Assembly: GCA_013002475.1 (NCBI GenBank)
Contig: JABDJM010000423.1
Location: 1-5,576 of the forward strand
From: Saprospiraceae bacterium
GTDB lineage: Bacteria; Bacteroidota; Bacteroidia; Chitinophagales; Saprospiraceae
DNA length: 5,576 bases
Direction of reading: 5' to 3'
This document shows positions 1 through 5,576 of this stretch, one piece after another. Made by a program: the position numbers and the translations under genes. Below the pieces are notes generated by a model that saw only the letters and a list, made by a program, of their open reading frames with translations, was not told where the DNA came from and made no database searches. Position 1 is the stretch's first letter; each line of letters begins with the position of its first letter.

Positions 1-965
1 TCAATTCCTTCTCTTAGGTTCTCAAAAAAATTGCCTACAATTTCTGCTGTAGAATAATCATTAACGGACCAAAGTGTTGAAACAACGGAAGGAATTCCAT
101 TTGCCATTAAAGCCTGAGGAATTGAAATAATTCCATCTCCCAATTCATAAGAACCTAAACTAGTATTGCATGCGCTTAAAAGGACTATCTGAGAATTAAA
201 TCCATTTTCAAAGGGGATAGTTAAATCATAAAACACATAAGAACTATCTGAAGTTCCAGAGGCACTCAATACAATTTTTGGGTAATCGTCAAATTCTTCA
301 AATACCGTATGGGTGGACAGATGCAATATCAAACTACTTTGAGAATTTTCGAATGCAGATTCATTTGCTGCCGATCCAACATATTGATCACCTCGAAAAT
401 GTTTTATCCCAGAGTTTGACTCCTTTATATTGTATTTCAAATTTCCTATTTTTCTAGTTTCACCTTCTATCAAAAACTTTTCTCCTGAGAATTTTGGTGC
501 AATAGAAATAATCTCAACATCTGGGTCAAAACCCTCCTTCATGTTTTGATATTTGTAGCTTCCATAAGAATATGCATAATGAACATTAAACTGTTTAATT
601 AGGTATTCTTGGTCCCAAGACCCCTCTCCTCTAAATTCAACATTACTATTATTTCGAATAAGACTCCCAAATGGAATCATTGTTAAAGGGTAATCAGGTA
701 CAATGAGTAAATCGCTCTCATTATCATGGAAGGGCAAAACAAATATTGAATCAAACCAAGTAGCTAGTTTTTTGAATTCGGTAAACGAGTTTTCAAAATT
801 CAAATTTGGGGGAGTACTAATTAACGAGTGAAATTTGTTTGCTTTATCTATTATTAAGTCTCTTGATATATTAATGGTTGAATACTCAAGGGAATCAGTA
901 TTAAAGTATAAAACCCTCGTTATTGTATCCCCAATGAAATAGTTAATGGCGTTGATTTCCTTGTC
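1..965 (-). other. CHAT protease domain (partial)
   Basis: The domain spans about residue 525 to the window edge. It opens with the strand-rich element seen before many CHAT cores (EINAINYFIGDT), then the VPD...IPF strand-turn at 612-623. YVGSAANESAF leads into LHLSTH, with His743 at 309-311, and LLSACNTSLG follows, with Cys790 at 168-170. The His-Cys gap of 47 residues fits a clan CD dyad. The glycine that often follows the catalytic His (THG) is Thr here. The C-terminal end of the domain is outside the window. Confidence 0.92.
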
Positions 966-2537
966 CGAAAGGTAGACTTCAAAAGATTTTCGTTTACCAT
1001 CTAGGTCATGCATCCTAAGATTACTTACAATCTCATATGGAGAGATATCTTCAATAGTATTTGAAAGTTGATCCTTCTCACCAGGAAAAAAGATATCAAG
1101 TTTCAAATTCCCAAAGGGATACATTCTTTCCCTTTTCTCAGCCAGATCAAGATCAATGTAATGCTCAACAAAATTTAACTGTTGTGCTTTCGAAAATTCA
1201 AAGAGATCAAACAAGAGAGAGATTTTTTCATTATTGGGGAAAATTGAATCCGCATGATCCAATGAAAGAAAAAGTGTTTCAATCGCATCAGATTCGTACC
1301 CTGGAGCAATTAACCGCCTAGATCTTAGATTAGAAACAAGAGAATAGAATTTCAGATTATCGTAGTTATCCAATGCTCCTTTTGCCATAGTTTTCAATAA
1401 CGTTGAGTCCCCTTCTTCAATAAAATATTGGTGAGCCACATTTGCTTTGATTTCGGAAATGACACCGAAAAGAGTGTTGTATCGAAAATTTGGATCCCAT
1501 GACTTTAGTGTGGCCAAAGCATCCTCAAGCGAATTAAGTGCCATTGCTTCCTTACTAAGGTCTATATAGTTAGCAGCCTTAAACAAGTACAACTTTGAAA
1601 GCAATGATGGACTTGACCTGTCCTCTTTCGCAATGCTTATGGCTTGATCCAACATCTGCTCTGAAAGAGCAGCATCTCCCATGTAGGCATACAACTCTGA
1701 TAAATTGGAATAGCACAGGATCTTTCCTTTAGATTGATCCTGATTTTCAGAAAATTCAAGGGTATACTCTAGAGTTCGTTTTGATTTTTCATACTGACCG
1801 ACAATTGCCAGGAATTTCCCGTAAGAAGCCTTTGACTGGGCATATAGTTTTGGAAAATGAGCTTTGTATGGCTCAACAAGACTGACCGACTTCTCAAAAT
1901 AGGCTAAGGACTCGTCCAGTTCTTCAAAATAATTATAATACACCCCCCAATCATAATAGACTCTTGACCATTCCGGACGCGCGACTCCCGTCGCTTCAAC
2001 TGCGGATAAACTTTCCGTAAGCATCTCCTCTGCCTGCTCAAATTGCAGCATGTCGATGTAGCCCATTAGCTTAGGTTGGCGAACCTTGAGTAGACGGGCA
2101 AGGTCTTCAACCTCCTCCAGATCAAGATATTGCTCAGCCTTATCTGCAAAGAATACACAACTATCTGCAGCCCCAAGTTCACTGTAGGCTTTGCTCAGCA
2201 TCTCATAATGTGACAAAGCATCCATGGAATCAACTGGGGCTTCCAACTCGATCAACATATGAAATAACCTCCCAAGTGCCACCACTTCTTCATAATGAAA
2301 ACCCTCCATAAGCCGGTTCTCTATTTCAAAGATCAAACAGAGCCTGTCTTCCGAACTCATATCAACTTTGTCCCGACCGGAAAAGAGATCCTGGCCCAAA
2401 GAATACAACTTGGGTTTTTCCAGATTAGGAATAGCAAAAATGTAACTCAAGGAATCACAATCCTGAGAATGGATTGCTGAGTACGATAAGATTAGCAGAC
2501 CAAGAGCAAAGAATTTTGCCAGAGATGTTTGTTTCAT
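1..2537 (-). CDS. Exported TPR-CHAT caspase-like protease (C-terminus cut by window edge)
   Basis: This is an open frame of 845 codons from the ATG at 2537 to the left edge without a stop. Residues 1-24 form a signal peptide (basic MKQTSLAK, a hydrophobic stretch, then a likely cut at HS|QD). Residues from about 60 to 430 are helical and TPR-like. An EksKA-type motif (FEFSKAQQL, 446-454) follows, then a CHAT domain (Pfam CHAT family, clan CD cysteine peptidase fold) from about 525. The CHAT part shows INYFIGDT near 533, IVPDYPLTMIPF near 612-623, LHLSTH with candidate catalytic His743, and LLSACNTSLG with candidate catalytic Cys790, then GDGIISIPQALMANG and VVSTLWSVND. CHAT proteins usually run some 50 residues further, so a short tail is missing. 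The known family role is proteolysis, often triggered through the TPR region; the substrate here is unknown. The ATG is chosen because it directly precedes the signal peptide. There is no Shine-Dalgarno sequence, which is normal in Bacteroidota. The start, both catalytic motifs and the last codons all read in one frame, so I see no frameshift. Confidence 0.93.
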   Translation of the reverse strand, partial: MKQTSLAKFFALGLLILSYSAIHSQDCDSLSYIFAIPNLEKPKLYSLGQDLFSGRDKVDMSSEDRLCLIFEIENRLMEGFHYEEVVALGRLFHMLIELEAPVDSMDALSHYEMLSKAYSELGAADSCVFFADKAEQYLDLEEVEDLARLLKVRQPKLMGYIDMLQFEQAEEMLTESLSAVEATGVARPEWSRVYYDWGVYYNYFEELDESLAYFEKSVSLVEPYKAHFPKLYAQSKASYGKFLAIVGQYEKSKRTLEYTLEFSENQDQSKGKILCYSNLSELYAYMGDAALSEQMLDQAISIAKEDRSSPSLLSKLYLFKAANYIDLSKEAMALNSLEDALATLKSWDPNFRYNTLFGVISEIKANVAHQYFIEEGDSTLLKTMAKGALDNYDNLKFYSLVSNLRSRRLIAPGYESDAIETLFLSLDHADSIFPNNEKISLLFDLFEFSKAQQLNFVEHYIDLDLAEKRERMYPFGNLKLDIFFPGEKDQLSNTIEDISPYEIVSNLRMHDLDGKRKSFEVYLSDKEINAINYFIGDTITRVLYFNTDSLEYSTINISRDLIIDKANKFHSLISTPPNLNFENSFTEFKKLATWFDSIFVLPFHDNESDLLIVPDYPLTMIPFGSLIRNNSNVEFRGEGSWDQEYLIKQFNVHYAYSYGSYKYQNMKEGFDPDVEIISIAPKFSGEKFLIEGETRKIGNLKYNIKESNSGIKHFRGDQYVGSAANESAFENSQSSLILHLSTHTVFEEFDDYPKIVLSASGTSDSSYVFYDLTIPFENGFNSQIVLLSACNTSLGSYELGDGIISIPQALMANGIPSVVSTLWSVNDYSTAEIVGNFFENLREGI
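1248..2360 (-). repeat. TPR-like helical repeat region of the CHAT protein (approximate limits)
   Basis: Residues about 60-430 are built of paired amphipathic helices with TPR-like spacing. The clearest units are around Trp190 (EWSRVYYDWGVYYNYF, then LDESLAYFEKSVSLVEP) and around Cys275 (CYSNLSELYAYMGD, then LSEQMLDQAISIAKED). Other units are more diverged and their borders are uncertain. In TPR-CHAT proteins this region is thought to bind partners or sense the activating signal, so specificity would lie here. That role is family knowledge, not shown by this sequence. Confidence 0.75.
2466..2537 (-). other. Sec signal peptide of the CHAT protein
   Basis: The first 24 codons give Lys2 and Lys8, a hydrophobic core FFALGLLILSY, then the polar stretch SAIHS and Gln25. 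A small residue precedes Gln25, the usual signal peptidase I pattern in Bacteroidota. There is no lipobox: the nearest Cys is residue 27, preceded by Q-D. This places the TPR-CHAT protein outside the cytoplasm, most simply in the periplasm. Surface export could only be judged from its missing C-terminus. Confidence 0.85.
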
Positions 2538-2557
2538 TGTTATTATTAAGTGCCAAT

Positions 2558-2588
2558 CTAAAATAACAAAAACAATACATATAACAAA
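2558..2588 (-). promoter_or_regulatory. Candidate Bacteroidota-type promoter for the CHAT gene
   Basis: On the minus strand TTTG (2588-2585) is followed after 19 bases by TATTTTAG (2565-2558). The Bacteroidota consensus is TTTG at about -33 and TAnnTTTG at about -7, so the -7 box has a single mismatch and the spacing fits. The box ends 20 bases before the ATG at 2537, giving a short A-rich leader (TTAATAATAACA) without Shine-Dalgarno. The match is short in an AT-rich region, so chance is possible. Confidence 0.45.
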
Positions 2589-2597
2589 GAACCCTCT

Positions 2598-2637
2598 AAA
2601 AGCCCAAAAGGGTCCTCTTCCTAGGAAGAGAACCCTT
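2598..2637 (-). terminator. Intrinsic terminator after the SprB-repeat gene
   Basis: Positions 2608-2622 and 2623-2637 form a 15-base inverted repeat centred on CCTAGG, giving a stem of about 13 pairs with a TAGG-like tetraloop. In the minus-strand direction it is followed by TTTTGGGCTTTT, an interrupted T-tract. The only unmatched pair (2614/2631) is a G-U wobble in minus-strand RNA but a C-A mismatch in plus-strand RNA, which supports leftward action. It begins 26 bases after the stop codon of the upstream gene and lies before the next promoter candidate. Confidence 0.75.
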
Positions 2638-2662
2638 CATAACTGGGTTAACTAAAACTTCT

Positions 2663-2956
2663 TTATCTCAATAAGGTTACGTCCCCTTTGTATGGAACAG
2701 TTTCCCCATCAATGAATCTAATGCTGATGTAGTAAACAAACACTCCTGGGTTCAATGCTTCCCCATCTAATCTTCCATCCCAGCCGAAGTAGTCTGTATT
2801 TGGATCGAAATCGTTTTTCTCATATACAACCTCTCCCCATCTGTCAACAATAATGAATTTTTCAACCCACTCTACTCCGGCGCCAATACCAATTTCGAAG
2901 GCTGGATTTCCGGTTCCAGTAGGATTGAATGCGTTCGGTAGATATACATTTCTTTC
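2663..2956 (-). other. CHU_C / type B T9SS C-terminal sorting domain
   Basis: The last 97 residues show the family landmarks in order: YLPNAFNPTGTGNPAFEI, VEKFIIVDRWGEVVYE, GWDGRLDGEALNPGVFVYYI and the closing YKGDVTLLR. This is the gliding motility-associated C-terminal domain family, the type B substrate signal of T9SS. Type B signals typically need a PorV/SprF-like partner encoded elsewhere; no SprF gene is visible here. Most Lys and Arg of the visible protein lie in and just before this domain, unlike in the repeats. Confidence 0.95.
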
Positions 2957-5576
2957 TTTTCTAACCCTTACCATTATTTGATCTTCAGTAAGGCATCCGT
3001 TCTCATCCTGCACCAATACCGTATAGGTGGTTGTTTGTGTAGGCCGCACTCGCACATTAAGGCAATCTCCATCTAGGCAATTGTAAAGACCATTACTGGA
3101 CCATTCAATCAGCTCAACAGATGCTCCACCCAGGCTTAGATCCGGGTAAATTGCTACGCTATCGCCATAGGCAATTTCAATGTCATCACCCAGATCGACA
3201 ACTAGTGGATCGGGATCATCGATCGAGATTTGGTATTCTTCAGATTGACAACCATTTGCGTCCTCAGCGATCAGGTTGTAGACTCCAGCTGAAAGGCCAT
3301 TGAAAATCGCATCACCCAGTGGGTCACCATTCAATCCAAACAGTAAGGAACCTGCTCCTCCGGTTGAACCATTCACGATGATAGCACCATTAGACTCCCC
3401 ATTACAACGGGAATCAATTGCTTCATATTCAAGCTCGATTGCTGAAGGAGCATCGAGTGTAGTTTCCCAGGTAGCCACACAATCGGATCCATCGGTTACG
3501 GTAACCAAATATTGACCCGCAGCTAAGTTGCTTATGGAACTGGTATTAGCTCCCGTACTCCATTCGTAAGTATAGCTGCCTGAACCTCCAACAACACTTA
3601 GGTCCACAAAACCATCCAATTCTTCAGCACAGCTGATATTAAACCCGTCAAAGTCTGAAACATCAGAGATTTGGATATCCATGGCATCGGGCTCTCCAAT
3701 TGTAAAGCTTAATTCCTCAGAACATCCCAAAGCATCGGCAACTATGACTACATAGGTTCCGGGGCCAAGATTTGTTGGGTTAGTTTGTGCATCCAATGGA
3801 TCTTCATCCCAATCATAAGTAAACCCACCGTTTCCTCCGGAGGCAACCAGGCTAATTTCACCATCAGTATCTCCATTACAATCTAGCAGCTCAGTGAAAT
3901 CACTGGCAACTTCTACAGGAGTAGGCTCTTCAATAGTGACCTGAGTATCTGCAGTACATTGATTTGCATCAGTAACGATCACGGAGTAGGTACCTCCAGG
4001 TACGCTTGAAAGGTCTTCATCCATGTCTCCATTAGACCATTCGAAGGAATACCCAGGAGTTCCTCCCATCGCATCTACCGTAGCCCCTCCATTGGCCATT
4101 CCCGCGCAGGAAACAGCACTTGGAGATAGAGATGACACCATTAATTGAGCAGGCTCATTTACTATCATACTCAATTCAACTGGACAGTCATTATCATCAA
4201 TCACCGTTACATTATAAGTACCGGAAACCAGGTTATTGATATTTTGATTTCCATCATACTGGTTATCCTCCCAGTCATAATCAAAGGGTGCCTGACCATC
4301 CAGGATCGTAAGTTCAATTATTCCATCAGCATCACCAAAACAAGGATTATCTGTAACAGAACTTTCAACACTTGGAAGATTTGGACTGTCCACAAGGAAA
4401 GCCGCAGGTAGTGCACAACCAAGTGCGTCTAATACAATAACCTGGTAATTTCCAACCCCAAGGCCTGAGGCAGTGGGTCCATCGATTATAGTCGGATCTA
4501 CCCAATCATAAGTGAATCCGCCAGCTCCACCTGCACCCGTCACTGTAATAGAACCATTATCAAGCCCACAAGTCGCAGGTGTAATGGCTTCTGTAACCGT
4601 GATCTCATTTCCATCATCGATCACAATACCAGAGATCTCAAATGGACAGTTATCTGCATCAAAAACTGTTACATCATATGATCCTGCAGCCAGACTAACT
4701 GGATCTTCAATGGATTGAGCTGTGCCATTCCATGCAAAAGTATATCCAGGCGTACCGCCCATAACAGTCAAGTCAATACTCCCATCAGATCCCTGAAAGC
4801 AATCAGCATTATCTACTATAAAGGTGGCTGTAGGTAAAACGGGTTGCGTAACGATAGCCTCAATTTCATCTTCACATTGGTTTGCATCAGTTACGGTTAC
4901 ATTGTAAGTACCAGCCGCCACATTGGAAGGATCCTCCATGTCAGGGATGATATCCCAGTCATAGCTGTATGGGCCCGTACCACCTTGGACTGTCAGATCT
5001 ATTCCTCCATTTGCTTCGTTACAGCTTGCTTGATCCTCGACAAAACTCAAAGCAATTGGCATTGGTTCTCCCACAATAATGTCCATCACTTCCGCAGTAC
5101 AATTAAGAGCATCGGTAACAACCACAGAATAATTTCCGGCAAGTAAATTTTGAGCATTATCTGTATCGCCAATCGTGATATCACTCCAGGCATAAGAACC
5201 ACCCCCATTCGGGCTGATTAGATCAAGTTGAATACTTCCACTTGCATCACCGGCACAAAGAGCATTTGAAGGATCAGCAGTCAAGGCAGGTAAAGGTGGT
5301 AATCCAATATTCGCCGATAGAGCAGCGATACACCCTAATGCATCGGTAATGAGTACATCATAGTCACCGGGTGCAAGATCTGTAATATCCTCATCGTTGC
5401 TTGTAAATGAAGGTCCAGTCCAATCAAATAAGTATCCACCGTTTCCTCCGGATACATTGATAAAAATGGAACCATCATTTGCCAGACAGGTAGCATCATT
5501 ATCACTTCCTGTGGCCACTAAGAGTTCTGGTTCAGCAACACTTGCGTTTACTGTAAATTCACAGCCAGTTGAGGAA
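2663..5576 (-). CDS. SprB-repeat surface protein with type B T9SS sorting domain (N-terminus cut by window edge)
   Basis: This is an open frame from the right edge to the TAA at 2665-2663, with about 970 codons visible. The first ATG/GTG-like position (GTG at 5518) lies inside a repeat, and coding continues upstream of it (TGCEFTVNASVAEPELLV), so the true start is beyond the window. Numbering residues from 5518: ten SprB-type repeats cover about 1-775, an Ig/PKD-like segment 776-854, and a CHU_C / gliding-motility-associated C-terminal domain 855-951 (NVYLPNAFNP, VDRWGEVVYE, WDGRLDGEALNPGVFVYY, ending GDVTLLR). Such C-terminal domains direct export through the type IX system and surface attachment; SprB itself is the flavobacterial gliding adhesin. 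The repeat part is very acidic and lacks lysine. Adhesion or a matrix/surface-layer role is likely, and the ligand is unknown. This is not necessarily an orthologue of SprB, as the repeat is widespread. Confidence 0.95.
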   Translation of the reverse strand, partial: SSTGCEFTVNASVAEPELLVATGSDNDATCLANDGSIFINVSGGNGGYLFDWTGPSFTSNDEDITDLAPGDYDVLITDALGCIAALSANIGLPPLPALTADPSNALCAGDASGSIQLDLISPNGGGSYAWSDITIGDTDNAQNLLAGNYSVVVTDALNCTAEVMDIIVGEPMPIALSFVEDQASCNEANGGIDLTVQGGTGPYSYDWDIIPDMEDPSNVAAGTYNVTVTDANQCEDEIEAIVTQPVLPTATFIVDNADCFQGSDGSIDLTVMGGTPGYTFAWNGTAQSIEDPVSLAAGSYDVTVFDADNCPFEISGIVIDDGNEITVTEAITPATCGLDNGSITVTGAGGAGGFTYDWVDPTIIDGPTASGLGVGNYQVIVLDALGCALPAAFLVDSPNLPSVESSVTDNPCFGDADGIIELTILDGQAPFDYDWEDNQYDGNQNINNLVSGTYNVTVIDDNDCPVELSMIVNEPAQLMVSSLSPSAVSCAGMANGGATVDAMGGTPGYSFEWSNGDMDEDLSSVPGGTYSVIVTDANQCTADTQVTIEEPTPVEVASDFTELLDCNGDTDGEISLVASGGNGGFTYDWDEDPLDAQTNPTNLGPGTYVVIVADALGCSEELSFTIGEPDAMDIQISDVSDFDGFNISCAEELDGFVDLSVVGGSGSYTYEWSTGANTSSISNLAAGQYLVTVTDGSDCVATWETTLDAPSAIELEYEAIDSRCNGESNGAIIVNGSTGGAGSLLFGLNGDPLGDAIFNGLSAGVYNLIAEDANGCQSEEYQISIDDPDPLVVDLGDDIEIAYGDSVAIYPDLSLGGASVELIEWSSNGLYNCLDGDCLNVRVRPTQTTTYTVLVQDENGCLTEDQIMVRVRKERNVYLPNAFNPTGTGNPAFEIGIGAGVEWVEKFIIVDRWGEVVYEKNDFDPNTDYFGWDGRLDGEALNPGVFVYYISIRFIDGETVPYKGDVTLLR
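2957..3193 (-). other. Ig/PKD-like spacer domain between repeats and sorting signal
   Basis: About residues 776-854 (numbered from 5518) form a beta-sandwich-like segment. It starts VVDLGDDIEIAYGDSVAI, passes ELIEWSSNG, and ends RPTQTTTYTVLVQDENGC then DQIMVRV. The P.TTTYTV.V.D.NGC pattern is common just before CHU_C domains in Bacteroidota proteins and resembles PKD/Ig-fold modules. Two extra cysteines (814 and 819) are five residues apart and may pair. Assignment to a specific family is tentative. Confidence 0.6.
3194..5576 (-). repeat. Ten tandem SprB-type protein repeats plus the tail of an eleventh
   Basis: The unit is about 77 residues (74-83). Its pattern is Cys, an acidic/Asn-Gly-rich turn, D/NG.I.L.V.GG..GY.YDW, a variable loop, NL.AG.Y.V.VTDA..C, then a short link ending near EP. 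Numbering from the codon at 5518, paired cysteines are at 11/63, 88/140, 166/215, 240/291, 317/368, 393/445, 471/521, 547/599, 630/680 and 705/757, always 49-52 apart. The first nine units keep the aromatic-x-x-W core (for example YLFDW, FTYDW, YTYEW). The tenth is a variant with LLFGLNGDP in its place. Repeats differ clearly in sequence, so the array is old. Confidence 0.93.

Noticed and set aside
1061..1321. Plus-strand open frame of 86 codons opposite the CHAT gene
   Set aside because: It lies wholly inside the well-supported minus-strand frame, has low-complexity Q-rich content and no family resemblance.
2295..2480. Plus-strand open frame opposite the 5' end of the CHAT gene
   Set aside because: It overlaps the signal peptide and N-terminal coding region on the other strand, with no recognisable domain.
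1..2537. Possible frameshift or pseudogene in the CHAT gene
   Set aside because: The frame from the ATG at 2537 reaches both catalytic motifs and the left edge without a stop, and all landmarks are in the same frame.
2620..2625. CCTAGG palindrome as a protein-binding operator
   Set aside because: It is the centre of the terminator hairpin, which explains the symmetry better.
3121..5146. Several plus-strand open frames (60-100 codons) opposite the SprB-repeat gene
   Set aside because: They are antisense shadows caused by the repetitive composition of the real gene; none has a family motif.
5516..5518. GTG at 5518 as the start of the repeat protein
   Set aside because: The same frame continues to the right edge with a typical repeat tail (GCEF...VAEPELLV), and no signal peptide follows the GTG, so it is internal.
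3194..5518. Tandem repeats as a CRISPR array or DNA satellite
   Set aside because: The period is about 230 bases, coding, diverged and in frame throughout; there are no short identical repeats with unique spacers.

Overview
The window looks like chromosomal DNA from a member of the Bacteroidota, plausibly a marine or Saprospira/Lewinella/Cytophaga-like lineage. Two things point there. One gene ends in a type B type IX secretion (T9SS) sorting domain and carries SprB-type repeats, both hallmarks of that phylum. The intergenic region also has a Bacteroidota-style promoter (TTTG, 19-base spacer, near-TAnnTTTG) and no Shine-Dalgarno sequence. The genus-level guess is inference only.

Layout: both genes lie on the minus strand, so transcription runs from right to left, and both are cut by a window edge. 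At right (2663-5576) is the C-terminal 970 or so residues of a large secreted, surface-type protein. It has ten complete cysteine-paired SprB-like repeats, a short Ig-like linker domain, and a C-terminal T9SS sorting domain. Its start lies beyond the right edge. Next is a compact 125-bp intergenic region with a hairpin terminator for the upstream gene, followed by a promoter candidate for the downstream gene. At left (1-2537) is a protein with a signal peptide, a TPR-like helical region and a CHAT (caspase-like) protease domain. Its His and Cys are visible, and its last residues lie beyond the left edge.

How they may work together: the terminator plus its own promoter suggests two separate transcription units rather than one tight operon. 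Both products are predicted to leave the cytoplasm: the repeat protein through Sec plus T9SS to the surface, the CHAT protein at least to the periplasm. A functional link, such as CHAT acting on the repeat protein or on its secretion, is a hypothesis based only on adjacency. The strongest unusual observations are a stretch of roughly 820 residues in the repeat protein with no lysine or histidine and one arginine, an exported CHAT protease with an intact His/Cys pair, and a fall in GC content along the CHAT gene. No RNA genes, mobile elements, CRISPR arrays or attachment sites were seen.
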